From the NCBI GenBank assembly GCA_041281825.1, contig CP166298.1:3720001-3784000 (forward strand): a stretch of 64,000 nucleotides of DNA, read 5' to 3'. Of the stretch, positions 37,401 through 45,780 are shown piece by piece. The notes under the pieces were generated by a model, which saw only the letters and a list, made by a program, of their open reading frames with translations, was not told the origin of the DNA and made no database searches. The stretch comes from Paenibacillus_D tarimensis_A (GTDB lineage: Bacteria; Bacillota; Bacilli; Paenibacillales; Paenibacillaceae). The translations under genes and the position numbers were made by a program. Position 1 is the stretch's first letter; the number at the start of each line of letters is the position of its first letter.

Positions 37401-37679
37401 TTGTCCGGCAGCTGCCGCGTAACGCTCAAGCTGCAGGCGTACGCCGTTACCGTCTGTGAATATAAGCCGCCCGCCATGCCGCCCGCCCGCAACGGGCTCC
37501 TGTCTCAACGTCATATTGGCCCGCGTAGCAAAGCCGTACAGCATCGAGCGGACGAAACCCAATATCGTACTCTTGCCTGCTTCATTGGGACCGTAAAGTA
37601 CGGTGACAGGGGAGCCAAGCTCCATATATAAATCATGCCATTTGCCAAAACCGTCAATATGTATCGATTCGATTCTCAT
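34410..37679 (-). CDS. yhaN: YhaN-type SMC/SbcC-like AAA ATPase
   Basis: A 1089-residue ATPase of the SbcC/RecN-like class that works with the nuclease-like YhaO. Walker A GPNEAGKST is at residues 30-38 and the ABC-type Walker B LPILLDDVFVNFD near residue 1033; between them are long coiled coils. A pair of hydrophobic helices at ~503-553 is followed by an Ala/Arg-rich, very GC-rich stretch up to ~680. A tandem (HTG)3 repeat sits just before the helices. ATGA overlap with yhaO couples their translation. In Bacillus subtilis the yhaO-yhaN-yhaM operon is LexA-controlled; a LexA-like box lies upstream of this operon too. Confidence 0.9.
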   Translation of the reverse strand: MRIESIHIDGFGKWHDLYMELGSPVTVLYGPNEAGKSTILGFVRSMLYGFATRANMTLRQEPVAGGRHGGRLIFTDGNGVRLQLERYAAAAGQLTVRSTDGLEMAMSQAEFERRYMSGISERLFRQLFAVSLSELQEVGALKGEELGRYLYHAGWSGGKALATTERRLRMEMESIYRPRGVNQPVNQLVKSIERIDSELRQAADSIEEYNRQAAALSAAESELEAAERELPIAEERLALLVKACDIRPLWLNKIALDRERERLTGFERLPQGAELLWEKHMSERSRKEEERDRLLGQMLQIERELEQIEVSTALLAVSEEAERLALKAESMDRLRLERVELSTELRAHEESLQRLLARISPDWTERDLEDMTVTVADREFVRSMRASTSEIGRECDRLEDEFRRIAKQADETEQALLALTESSGHTGHTGHTGRIGGEPAEANGAMLLPRTKEELQRAWDAFERVYREWELEAARAEQEAQLRAEFAAMHSGRRRESAAGRAFRLVAAAVCGAALMLALGAASGLQGAALWGAAAGAAALALALSALAAQRRSRREAPARPGAQRTASAAPRAAAPEAARLQEREQRVSAALAALLRQPQAAAGALLSALPAPRGGAVAAPHPFAPDAAAAHERLRDAVAAQLEAFGAAQRSAVRRKELELELQRLLELRRERGETLGAARLRMEVQADGWRAWLAERRLPGSLSPEAALEVFDLAEQGQQRLQARCRAADKIDRIDGQWAGYKAEIVRLCEYDTEADRLSGHDPSAALKLLLADIAKQKELSYKTLRLEERRSELAAEITSLDLQLSKLNDIAVRWFTEAGASDENAWTVKLEDARRARTIDEQRLRYGVEIWAGMTEAKRQSLEKLLLEADGDELLLHKGEAQKEADLLHERRSRLLEQLGRQRQSIEELTRRNDRTAKLTERERNMAELEQYYDKYAVLLICQALLQSTKAKLENEREPEVLKAASRYLSLMTGGAYSRIAAVAGQPKIRLETKDLRVVEAEYLSRGAAEQLYLAMRFALSDVVGPSLPILLDDVFVNFDSGRLGAAVDVLKLLSVKRQIILLTCHPHVKETVVNRIPNAQVIPLH
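36381..36411 (-). repeat. Three tandem 9-bp units inside yhaN
   Basis: Three copies of TCCGGTATG plus a partial fourth encode an HTG-HTG-HTG run. Being a multiple of three, slippage here would change repeat number without breaking the frame. Confidence 0.8.
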
Positions 37680-39016
37680 CTGCCGGCACCTCCTTCGCCG
37701 CGGCCGGAGGTCTCCGGTATAGCCGAACTCGCAATAACCTCATCCGCCTCTTCAGCGGTAAGCCACTCGAGGGCAAGCGCCGCCGCTCTATCCCATCTGT
37801 CTTCACTGCCGGCATCCCTGTCTTTCATCAGCCTTCGCAGTTTCGGATGCTCCGCAAGGCTGGTTAATGCTTCTCCAATAAATGCCTCTCTCCGTTCGGG
37901 ATTCCGGTTTAGCGCATTGACCAGACGATACAGCTCTCCCGCAAAACTGTCTTCCTCCAATAATTGTCCGTCGTTCAATTCCGCGGCAGTAGCCGCTTCC
38001 AGAGCGTACGCCCAGATCCATGTGCCGTCGTGAAGCCCGGACAGCCGTTCCCTAAGCTCACTTGATAAATCGGCAAGAGCGGCAGACGTCCTGAATCTGG
38101 GGTGGAGAACTCCTCTTCCGATAAGTACGAGCTTTAGCATGATATTCCGTCCGCGATGCGATGCCGCCGCTTGCTCAGCCAGCCTGAACATCGCTTCGGC
38201 AGCTTGCTGCTCCGACGCAAGTCCGCCGATATCAAGCTCGGACCTCACCCATCTAATGGTATCGAGCGGGACGAATGTCAGCTTCACTTCGCGCGAAGCC
38301 GATACATCGACGATATAACAGCCTTTCTCCCCGGTTTCACGGGGGTTCCTCCCTTGCGTATTGCCCGGATACACGACATGCGGATATTCATGAAGCACTT
38401 TCCGTTCATGGATATGTCCAAGCGCCCAATAATCGAATCCTGCGCCGGCAAGCTCATCCAGCTTGCACGGTGCATAAGGATCGTGGGCCGGATGGCCGTC
38501 CACATTGGCATGGAGCATTGCGATATGAAAAAACCCGTCGGAACGGCGGACATAGCGCGAGGCCAAATTGTCCGTCACCGAACGGGTCTCGTATGAGATG
38601 CCGTATACATATGCAGCCAGCGTTCCGTCTCTTCGAAAGGCGGGCCTGCCTTCGGGGGCGGAAGCGCCGAATACCGTGACCGTCCCCGGCAGCTCCAGCT
38701 GTGCACGCGCTCCGGAGAGCGGATCATGATTGCCGTGAATAACGAATACCTGAATGCCGCGCTTGCCCAGCTCCTGCCATTCCCTGCATAAAGCCAACTG
38801 AGCTCTTAGCGACCGGTCTGCGGCATCATACAGATCCCCGGATAGTACTATAAAGTCGGCTTCTTCGGCAATTGCGAGCTCCGTCAGATTGCGCAGCGCA
38901 GCAAACGTGGATTCACGCAATCCGGCGGCAACCGTCTCCGGTGCGTCGCTCACTCCCCGAAACGGACTGTCCAGATGTAAATCGGCGGCATGAATAAATC
39001 GAAACCCGGTTTCCAT
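37676..39016 (-). CDS. yhaO: YhaO-type metallophosphoesterase (SbcD/Mre11-like)
   Basis: A 446-residue nuclease-like protein. The metallophosphoesterase motifs are RFIHAADLHLDSPF, VLSGDLYD, FVIHGNHDPLSG and YWALGHIHER, in the order seen in SbcD/Mre11. It should work with YhaN as an SbcCD-like DNA-processing pair; the exact substrate in this family is not settled. ATG 39016 is chosen because AGGA lies nine bases before it and the alternative ATG three codons earlier abuts that site. It follows the glycosyltransferase gene by 30 bases. Confidence 0.92.
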   Translation of the reverse strand: METGFRFIHAADLHLDSPFRGVSDAPETVAAGLRESTFAALRNLTELAIAEEADFIVLSGDLYDAADRSLRAQLALCREWQELGKRGIQVFVIHGNHDPLSGARAQLELPGTVTVFGASAPEGRPAFRRDGTLAAYVYGISYETRSVTDNLASRYVRRSDGFFHIAMLHANVDGHPAHDPYAPCKLDELAGAGFDYWALGHIHERKVLHEYPHVVYPGNTQGRNPRETGEKGCYIVDVSASREVKLTFVPLDTIRWVRSELDIGGLASEQQAAEAMFRLAEQAAASHRGRNIMLKLVLIGRGVLHPRFRTSAALADLSSELRERLSGLHDGTWIWAYALEAATAAELNDGQLLEEDSFAGELYRLVNALNRNPERREAFIGEALTSLAEHPKLRRLMKDRDAGSEDRWDRAAALALEWLTAEEADEVIASSAIPETSGRGEGGAGR

Positions 39017-39046
39017 ATTTACCATTCCTAATCGGTTATTATTCCG

Positions 39047-40174
39047 TTATTGTTGTACTGTTTCCAAATAGACCCGTTTCATCTGTGAGATTACACGTTC
39101 AAGCGAATAGACCTTTTTCGCTTTGTTCCATGCTGCGCGGGCCATATTATACCTGTATGTCGGATCGGACACAAGCTTCTCCATCGCATCGCACAAAGCT
39201 GAAGGGTCGTCCGGCGGAACGAGCAGGCCGTTCTCCCCGTCATCGATTTGTTCGGCAATACCGCCCACATTGGTGCCCACCGGCGCCAGCAGACACAGAG
39301 CGGCTTCCGCAAACACGGATCCGAAAGCTTCCGCACGCGACGGTAATACGAAGATATCGAAGAATGGCATGAACTCCTCCGGATGCAGCATATAACCGTA
39401 AAAAATAATATCGTCGTATAAACCTAAACGCGCGGCCAACTGCTCCAGATCCTTGCGGATCGGGCCGTCGCCGATAATGTGCAGGACGAAAGCATGACCG
39501 CGTTCTTTAAGCTCTGCGCACGCATGAAGCAATACATCGAGCCCTTTGGCAGGAACCAGTCTGCAGACGGTAATCAGCTGCGGCACGGGGCTTTCATGGG
39601 ATATCGGGCGGAACCGTCTCTCGTCAAAGCCGTTCGGAATGACGACAACCTTCTGCGGACTCTCCAAATAGGAGGCCAAATAATTGCGGAATGAATGCGA
39701 GACCGTAATCAGGCGATCCATCTTCAGCTCCAGTTCCCGGTATAAGGACGTCAGGAACCGATGTTCCGCTCCGCCCTCCTGGATCTTTCCATTAAGTATC
39801 AATTCCCGTTCAAAACTCGAGTGTAAGGTCATAATTACGGGCGTCTCCGGAAAGAGCTGCTTCATGACGAGAGCCGCAATCGGATGATGCGCGTGGATAA
39901 GATCGTATTTCTTAGTGATTCGCATACGCGTCCACCAGACGTAATCACGGCAGGTCTGCAAGTATTTATCGACTGTCGGATGATTCTCGAAGGATTTCAC
40001 ATCGAAAGTGTCGAATATAACTTCCTCTTGGCCTTTACCGCGAATTCGCTTCGGAAGGGAAAACAGCTCCATATTCCATCCCATATTGTTAAAGCCTTCT
40101 TGAATATATGGCACCATTGATGACACGCCCCCCGGTTGCTCCGGCGGAAAAAACAACGCTTGTAAAATATTCAA
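39047..40174 (-). CDS. Family 4 glycosyltransferase
   Basis: A 375-residue GT-B glycosyltransferase. The N-terminal half contains PPEQPGGVSSMV and LIHAHHPIAALVMK; the C-terminal half has VCRLVPAKGLDVLLHA, IIGDGPIRKDLE and the EX7E motif EAFGSVFAE that binds the nucleotide sugar. Donor and acceptor are unknown; the fold fits transfer to a lipid or cell-surface glycan. The start is TTG 40174, with AAGGAGG seven bases upstream. A 312-base tandem repeat array lies directly upstream in the leader. It is the first gene of an operon with yhaO and yhaN, an unusual pairing with DNA-repair-type genes. Confidence 0.88.
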   Translation of the reverse strand: MNILQALFFPPEQPGGVSSMVPYIQEGFNNMGWNMELFSLPKRIRGKGQEEVIFDTFDVKSFENHPTVDKYLQTCRDYVWWTRMRITKKYDLIHAHHPIAALVMKQLFPETPVIMTLHSSFERELILNGKIQEGGAEHRFLTSLYRELELKMDRLITVSHSFRNYLASYLESPQKVVVIPNGFDERRFRPISHESPVPQLITVCRLVPAKGLDVLLHACAELKERGHAFVLHIIGDGPIRKDLEQLAARLGLYDDIIFYGYMLHPEEFMPFFDIFVLPSRAEAFGSVFAEAALCLLAPVGTNVGGIAEQIDDGENGLLVPPDDPSALCDAMEKLVSDPTYRYNMARAAWNKAKKVYSLERVISQMKRVYLETVQQ

Positions 40175-40189
40175 TCATCTGCCTCCTTA

Positions 40190-40530
40190 CATAGGGATCT
40201 TTGAGCGAAGCTCAAAGTCTCTCTGCTCCATAGGGATCTTTGAGTGAAGCTCAAAGTCTCTCCGCTCCATAGGGATCTTTGAGTGAAGCTCAAAGTCTCT
40301 CCGCTCCATAGGGATCTTTGAGTGAAGCTCAAAGTCTCTCCGCTCCATAGGGATCTTTGAGTGAAGCTCAAAGTCTCTCCGCTCCATAGGGATCTTTGAG
40401 TGAAGCTCAAAGTCTCTCCGCTCCATAGGGATCTTTGAGTGAAGCTCAAAGTCTCTCCGCTCCATAGGGATCTTTGAGTGAAGCTCAAAGTCTCTCTGCT
40501 TCTTCTCTCTGCTTCTCAAGTCTCTCCGCT
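40190..40530 (-). repeat. Eight tandem 39-bp hairpin repeats in the leader of the glycosyltransferase-yhaO-yhaN operon
   Basis: Units start at 40190, 40229, 40268, 40307, 40346, 40385, 40424 and 40463, each 39 bases and beginning CATAGGGATCTTTGAG. Units 2-7 are identical; units 1 and 8 differ slightly, and decayed partial units run to 40530. Each unit holds the inverted repeat CTTTGAG/CTCAAAG, so RNA from the array could form eight hairpins. The array ends two bases before the AAGGAGG of the TTG start. A related, shorter copy lies at 45781-45856 in front of topB. Confidence 0.95.
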
Positions 40531-40560
40531 AACATTGGGGGTTTATTCCCAAGTATTTAT

Positions 40561-40589
40561 ATGATATATTAGAACACATGTTCTGTAAA
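40561..40589. promoter_or_regulatory. Divergent promoter region with LexA-like box
   Basis: On the minus strand TTTACA (complement of 40584-40589) and TATCAT (complement of 40561-40566) are 17 bases apart, a plausible promoter for the glycosyltransferase-yhaO-yhaN operon. GAACACATGTTC (40572-40583) fills most of the spacer and fits the LexA core GAAC-N4-GTTC. On the plus strand TATATT (40565-40570) could be the -10 box of the GGDEF gene, so one site could repress both directions. Confidence 0.6.
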
Positions 40590-40623
40590 GCGATAAGACA
40601 ATTCGACTGCGAGGTATACCGAT

Positions 40624-41832
40624 ATGCTCATTGAAACTCTGACAGGAACGACCGGCAAACTGCTGTCAACCGCATCCGTGCTCACACTTCTGCTTCTGAT
40701 GGCATTCATGTCGCTGCGGCTCCAGCGGCGATACCGCAGTCACCGCGTGTACCGGCTGCTTAATACCGCGCTTGCTTTTATCTTCGCGCAATATGTGATT
40801 ACGCTGGCCATAACGCTTAACGTCGGCGCGATTGCTCCGTGGCCCAATATATCGGCTATAATGCTTCAAATGCTCTCTTTTATCATTATAAACTTTGTTG
40901 TCCTGGAATTGTATACAAAACCTAGGAAAGCGGACCATTTCTTGTTTATCGTGTTGCTCGCGTTAACGTTTGCGGCCGCTTCGGTCGAGCTGTTCCGGAG
41001 CTTTGGCGGAGCAGCTATTGTCAAACCGAACGGATTCCGTTTGCTTTCGCTGGACTTTTATGCGCTTGTCGTCAATTATATATGCATCCAGCGCATTCTC
41101 CCCAGAATCGGTCAACAGGGCAAATACGGTGCCTGCCTTGCGGTCTTTTTCATCTATATTCTCGCGGAATCGATCAACCACTATTTGTTTCAAAATGCTG
41201 TGCCTGCTTTGACCATCGTCACTTATATATTGCCTGTTGTCTATTATACGTTGTTGTTCATGCTCTTGTTCGAGTGGGTCATAGAACGGTTGCAATCGGT
41301 CTACGTCTCTTCAATTACAGACGGGCTGACCGGGATGTACAACCGGCAGCATTTTATGAGAAAAACAAGGCAGTACGTCGAACGGGGGCATAACGTAGCT
41401 TTTCTATTTTGCGATATCGACAATTTCAAGCTGCTCAACGACACGGAAGGACATCGTGCCGCGGATCAGGTGCTCAAGCAGGTTGCCGGCATACTGATCG
41501 ATGAGACGGAGGGGATTGGAACGGCCGGCCGGTACGGCGGCGAGGAGCTTGTTGCGGCTGTCGCTCATCCGAAGGTGAAGCCCCAGGACATCGCGGAGAC
41601 GGTACGCGCCAGGGTAGAGAAGGAGACATCCGTAACGGTAAGCATCGGGTGGAGCGTTATCAACAAACGTCAGTCTGCGGAAGAAGCAGTCAGACAAGCC
41701 GATGAGGCGATGTACCACTCGAAGATGACCGGCAAAAACAAGGTCACTTCTTATAAATCGATTTCGCGGACCCGCGGTTCGTCTGCCGCCTCCTTGGAGA
41801 ATGACGATTCTCCGACTTTAAAAGCGACCTGA
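40624..41832 (+). CDS. Membrane GGDEF protein (probable diguanylate cyclase)
   Basis: A 402-residue protein with about six or seven N-terminal membrane helices (residues ~15-220) and a C-terminal GGDEF domain. ITDGLTGMYNRQHF (231-244), CDIDNFKLLND and RYGGEELV (GGEEL 305-309) are intact, so it can probably make cyclic-di-GMP from two GTP. The RxxD inhibitory site normally found five residues before GGEEL is absent (GIGTAG instead), suggesting no product inhibition through that site. It is divergent from the glycosyltransferase operon and shares its promoter region. Confidence 0.9.
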   Translation: MLIETLTGTTGKLLSTASVLTLLLLMAFMSLRLQRRYRSHRVYRLLNTALAFIFAQYVITLAITLNVGAIAPWPNISAIMLQMLSFIIINFVVLELYTKPRKADHFLFIVLLALTFAAASVELFRSFGGAAIVKPNGFRLLSLDFYALVVNYICIQRILPRIGQQGKYGACLAVFFIYILAESINHYLFQNAVPALTIVTYILPVVYYTLLFMLLFEWVIERLQSVYVSSITDGLTGMYNRQHFMRKTRQYVERGHNVAFLFCDIDNFKLLNDTEGHRAADQVLKQVAGILIDETEGIGTAGRYGGEELVAAVAHPKVKPQDIAETVRARVEKETSVTVSIGWSVINKRQSAEEAVRQADEAMYHSKMTGKNKVTSYKSISRTRGSSAASLENDDSPTLKAT

Positions 41833-41917
41833 TCATTTCTCTTCTTCAATCGGCTAGTTGGGCTCCAGGCTGGCATGATCGGATGTAACACCCCCTGCAT
41901 GCATACCTCTTGAGATG

Positions 41918-42166
41918 TTATTTCGGCAGCGGCTTTTCCAATGCATAAAGTTCATCTTCAACCGCCATAAGCCGCTCCGCAATTAACCTTCGTGCATCCG
42001 TAACCGCGTGATTGTATAAAAACGGACCGAGCTCCGCGATCATAAAGTCGATCATCTGCTCCGCTGCGATGGTGCCGATCGCCTCCGACCGCTCGGTTTC
42101 AAAATAATTCTGTACCCGCCCGATCAGAATTTCCTTTTGTTCCCTCGGCAGCGTCAACATCATCAT
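41918..42166 (-). CDS. DUF2164 family protein
   Basis: An 82-residue protein with the DUF2164 pattern: LPREQKEILIGRVQNYFETE, then ELGPFLYNHAVTDA and DELYALEKPLP. The family is common in Bacillales and proteobacteria but has no defined role. ATG 42166 follows GAGAGGG; the reading that begins 14 codons upstream lacks a ribosome site. Confidence 0.8.
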   Translation of the reverse strand: MMMLTLPREQKEILIGRVQNYFETERSEAIGTIAAEQMIDFMIAELGPFLYNHAVTDARRLIAERLMAVEDELYALEKPLPK

Positions 42167-42216
42167 TTTGCTTTCACCCTCTCTCAGAATAACAGCTTGA
42201 CTTTGCACGTCATTAA

Positions 42217-42240
42217 GAAAAAAAGAGCTTGATTAAGCTC
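42217..42240 (-). terminator. Terminator after the effector-binding protein gene
   Basis: GAGCTT (42225-42230) and AAGCTC (42235-42240) pair; on the minus strand the stem is followed by seven Ts. Confidence 0.8.
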
Positions 42241-42280
42241 CTCGTACGATTATATTTAGCTGGGTTGCGAATGACGCAAA

Positions 42281-42736
42281 TTACGGGTTCCGGACAACCG
42301 GTATGAGAATCTCGACCCGTTCCTCTTCCAGATGCTCATCGATAAAAAACACTTCAATCGTTACCGCATTGTCCGCCTTTATTAACTGTCGTTCATTCAT
42401 CCAGGCCATAATGTGCTCATAACCTTCACCAATCCGCTTGTTCGTGCAGGTAACCATCGCGTACAGATGCTCCGGAACGGTAAACTGTACCATTCCGTCC
42501 GGAATATGCTCCAGATGGTGGACCTCACAACAAGCCCAATAGGTGGCAAACGCTTCATTGCCGTAATATGGGCTTATTACAGCAGGTAACAAGATGCGGT
42601 CATTCAATTCATGCTTCCTCGCAAGAAATTCGGTCTGCAGCCGAATTGCCTCGTCCGGAAACGAAGAATACGGACCGGAGTAACTGATTCCCACCAGGTT
42701 CAGCGACGGTTTGTTCACCAGCATGCAGTTGTCCAT
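42281..42736 (-). CDS. GyrI-like / AraC effector-binding domain protein
   Basis: A 151-residue stand-alone ligand-binding domain of the GyrI-like (SOUL/AraC effector-binding) type: LVNKPSLNLVGISYSGPYS at the start and TIEVFFIDEHLEEERVEILI at the end, the usual closing strand. It has no DNA-binding domain. The role could be small-molecule binding or hydrolysis; the ligand is unknown. GGGAGG precedes ATG 42736. Confidence 0.75.
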   Translation of the reverse strand: MDNCMLVNKPSLNLVGISYSGPYSSFPDEAIRLQTEFLARKHELNDRILLPAVISPYYGNEAFATYWACCEVHHLEHIPDGMVQFTVPEHLYAMVTCTNKRIGEGYEHIMAWMNERQLIKADNAVTIEVFFIDEHLEEERVEILIPVVRNP

Positions 42737-42983
42737 AGCGATTTCCTCCCGGCTTTTTGGATTGGTTTCGTGGTATGAACGCAATACAGTCAGCGGCGAA
42801 AGCAACGTCTTTACATCATTGTACTAATATAGTGTATCATGATTCAACCTATGAATGGGATTTTTTTCTTTATTTTAATCATTTGCATGCTGAATGAGGC
42901 ACCCCGTTGAACATAGCGCTAATGCATACACGACTTTTCGTGATATAGTAGACAAAAGCTCTGTTAGTAAGAAGGTGGCCTTT

Positions 42984-43616
42984 ATGCAAATTATCGCTAT
43001 ACTCACGATGCTGGTCGATCATATCGGGATCGTTTTTTTTCCGGATGAAAGCATCTGGCGCACCATTGGCCGGATCGCATTTCCGCTCTATGCATTCGCA
43101 CTTGTTATCGGCTATTACAAAACGACGGATCGGCGCAAGTACCTGCTGCGCCTGACCGTTATCGCCGTATTATCGCAGCTGCCTTATCAAATTGGATTGG
43201 ACGACCATGGCGTTAATGTGGTCGGGACATTAATTATATGTTTGCTGGTCCTGATCCTGCTTGACCGGTTTCGGCACTTCGCGCTCGCCCTTCCGGTGGT
43301 CGCCGCGGCCGCAATCCTGCTGGAGACGGCAGATTTTGACTATGGCTACTACGGATTGGCGCTTGTGCTGATTTACCGTTACTGTCGGGGGCATTTGCAG
43401 GTCTTTTTACACCTGATTCTTAATATTGCCGTTCTATTCGACAAAGGATGGATGCTGCAGCTATTTAGTCTGTTCACAACGTTGACCCTTGTCTATTCGC
43501 CTCAGCTTTACCGCTACTTCGACCGGTATAAACCGCCGCGCTGGGTGTGGCGGGCATTTTATCCCGCCCACCTGTCGGTTCTTGCGGTTTATCAGCTTGC
43601 GGCTGCAGCCACGTAA
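42984..43616 (+). CDS. TraX-family membrane protein
   Basis: A 210-residue protein with about seven or eight membrane helices. QIIAILTMLVDHIGIVFFPD and WRTIGRIAFPLYAFALVIGY are the conserved TraX start, a family related to membrane acyltransferases and first known from F-pilin acetylation; chromosomal Gram-positive copies have no proven substrate. ATG 42984 has AAGGTGG six bases upstream; the longer reading adds 30 non-conserved residues. It is convergent with topB, with one base between the stops. Confidence 0.85.
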   Translation: MQIIAILTMLVDHIGIVFFPDESIWRTIGRIAFPLYAFALVIGYYKTTDRRKYLLRLTVIAVLSQLPYQIGLDDHGVNVVGTLIICLLVLILLDRFRHFALALPVVAAAAILLETADFDYGYYGLALVLIYRYCRGHLQVFLHLILNIAVLFDKGWMLQLFSLFTTLTLVYSPQLYRYFDRYKPPRWVWRAFYPAHLSVLAVYQLAAAAT

Positions 43617-43617
43617 T

Positions 43618-45765
43618 TTAATCGTCCTTCTGCTGCCCGAGCGCCGCCTTAAGCGCATCGCCGAGACTGGAGGACAACGTCACATTATCGCTGTATTGAT
43701 GAACCAGCTTCTCCTGCTGCTTGCGCATTGTCCGTCCGCCGCCGCTCCGTTCGCCGTCCAGCTTTTCGACGAAATTACATGGTCGGCATTGCGCATATTT
43801 CCCCGCTTTTCCATCGTGAATTTCCATTTTCTTACGACATTGCGGACATCTTTTATTCGATAGCTGCGGCTCGGCTGAGCGACGATAACCGCATTCGCGG
43901 TCCGAGCATACGAGCGACTTGCCGCGCTTGCTCTTTACCTCCATCAGCGGCTTGGCGCACTCCGGACAGCGGGAATGCGTCAAGTTATGCGGTTTGTATT
44001 CCTTCGTTTCGCGTTTCACCTCACCGACCCATTCGATCGTCCGCTTGCGGATTCCATCCATGAAGCGCTTCGGGTCGCCCTTGCCCTTTGCAATCCGTTC
44101 CAGCTCGCTTTCCCATTCCGCCGTCAATTCCGCGCTGCGCAGCTCATCGACAACCAATTCAATCAACTGCTTGCCTTTGCCCGTCGGAACAAGCCGGTTG
44201 CGCTGCCGTTCAATCGTATCCGTCCCAAGCAGCTTCTCGATAATGTCCGCCCGCGTAGCCGGCGTACCGAGATTATGCTTCTCCATCGCACCGAGCAGAG
44301 CAGCCTCCGTATAACGCGGCGGCGGCTGAGTTCGGAGCTCGCGAAGCTTGGCGCTCTTGACCTGAAGCGACTGGCCGAGCGTTAACGGAGGAAGCAGCTG
44401 ACGGACCGTTTCCTCTTCCTGCTCCTCATCCTCGGCCTCTTCCGCCGTAACGGTCTGGCTGCCGTATACTTCCTTCCAACCTGCATCCTTTTGAACCTTT
44501 CCTTTGGCATAAAAACGGTCTTCGCCGGCTTGGATGACAACACTTGTCTCATCGTATACGTATACCGGATAGAACATCGCAATGAACCGGCGCACGATCA
44601 AGTCGTACAGCTTCCTCTCTTCCGGTGTCAACGCGCCGAGGTTGACAAATTGCTCGGTCGGGATAATCGCGTGATGGTCGCTCACCTTGCTGTCGTCGAC
44701 GATCCGTTTCGTCACTTTGAGCGGTGTGCGAAGCAGCTTCTTTGCGAGCTGTGCATACGGTCCCACAGCAATACTTTCCATTCTGTTTTTTAGCGTCGGC
44801 ACCATGTCCGAGGTCAAATATTTGGAGTCGGTACGCGGATATGTGACCAGCTTGTGCTGTTCATACAATCGTTGAAGCACGCTGGAAGTCTGCTTCGCGG
44901 AAAAACCGAGCCGTTTATTCGCGTCCCGCTGCAGCTCAGTTAAATCATAGGCGAGCGGCTGCGGCTCCGACTTCTCGCTCGTCTTGAGCTTTTCCACCCG
45001 GGCTTGCCGGGAGTTGCACCTTGCGGCGACCAGCTCGGCTTTCTCCTTCTCCCAGGCCCGGCCGTCATGCCCGTCTTTCTCCCGCCACACTGCCTGGAAT
45101 GTGCCGAAATCCGCTGTCACCGTCCAATACGGCTTCGGCTGAAAACCGGCGATTTCTTGCTCTCTGTCCATCAATATCGCAAGCGTTGGCGTCTGCACTC
45201 TGCCTGCGGCAAGCTGCGCATTATACTTACATGTCAGCGCCCGCGTCACATTCAGTCCGATCAGCCAATCCGCTTCGGCGCGGCAGACGGCGGAAGCGTA
45301 CAGCCTGTCATATTCTTTGCCCGGCCGCAGCTTCCCGAAGCCTTCCTTGATCGCCTTGTCCGTCTGCGAAGAAATCCACAATCTGCGGTAAGGCTTGCGC
45401 CACTTCACCAGCTCCATGATCCACCGTGCAACCAATTCTCCTTCCCGTCCCGCATCTGTCGCAATAATGAGCTCCTTCAAGTCCTGACGCTTGCACAGAT
45501 GTGCAATACCCCGGAATTGATGGGACGTCTCCTTCATCACTTTCAGCTTCATCGTTTCGGGAAGAAGCGGTAATTCGTCAAGATTCCATTGTTTATATTT
45601 GCTGTCATAGTCCTCCGGCTCGGCCAATGTGACCAAATGGCCCAGCGCCCAGGTGACGACATATTGACTGCCTTCATAATGATGCTTATGCTTCTGGCCG
45701 CATCCGAGCACACGGGCCAGCTCCTTGGCGACGCTCGGCTTTTCCGCCAGTACTAGCGCTTTCAT
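43618..45765 (-). CDS. topB: DNA topoisomerase III
   Basis: A 715-residue type IA topoisomerase, close to the length of Bacillus TopB. The TOPRIM domain starts KALVLAEKPSVAKELARVLG and includes ATDAGREGELVARWI. The catalytic Tyr is in LVTYPRTDSKYL (Y309). Near the C-terminus are two Cys clusters (CPECAKPL...CSDRECGY and CPQCRKKM...CRPCNF) that should bind zinc and DNA. It decatenates and relaxes DNA. ATG 45765 follows AGGAG. The leader contains the 39-bp hairpin element and a near-consensus promoter lies upstream. Confidence 0.96.
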   Translation of the reverse strand: MKALVLAEKPSVAKELARVLGCGQKHKHHYEGSQYVVTWALGHLVTLAEPEDYDSKYKQWNLDELPLLPETMKLKVMKETSHQFRGIAHLCKRQDLKELIIATDAGREGELVARWIMELVKWRKPYRRLWISSQTDKAIKEGFGKLRPGKEYDRLYASAVCRAEADWLIGLNVTRALTCKYNAQLAAGRVQTPTLAILMDREQEIAGFQPKPYWTVTADFGTFQAVWREKDGHDGRAWEKEKAELVAARCNSRQARVEKLKTSEKSEPQPLAYDLTELQRDANKRLGFSAKQTSSVLQRLYEQHKLVTYPRTDSKYLTSDMVPTLKNRMESIAVGPYAQLAKKLLRTPLKVTKRIVDDSKVSDHHAIIPTEQFVNLGALTPEERKLYDLIVRRFIAMFYPVYVYDETSVVIQAGEDRFYAKGKVQKDAGWKEVYGSQTVTAEEAEDEEQEEETVRQLLPPLTLGQSLQVKSAKLRELRTQPPPRYTEAALLGAMEKHNLGTPATRADIIEKLLGTDTIERQRNRLVPTGKGKQLIELVVDELRSAELTAEWESELERIAKGKGDPKRFMDGIRKRTIEWVGEVKRETKEYKPHNLTHSRCPECAKPLMEVKSKRGKSLVCSDRECGYRRSAEPQLSNKRCPQCRKKMEIHDGKAGKYAQCRPCNFVEKLDGERSGGGRTMRKQQEKLVHQYSDNVTLSSSLGDALKAALGQQKDD

Positions 45766-45780
45766 ATCCCCAACTCCTGA

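Noticed and set aside
40190..40501. CRISPR array
   Set aside because: The 39-bp units are directly adjacent with no variable spacers, and no cas genes are present.
40171..40519. Two long overlapping minus-strand frames across the 39-bp array encoding 13-residue repeats (SFTQRSLWSGETL and a shifted version)
   Set aside because: The unit is a multiple of three without stops, so frames stay open automatically; neither has a ribosome site, and two frames are open at once. The array is better explained as a leader RNA or DNA repeat.
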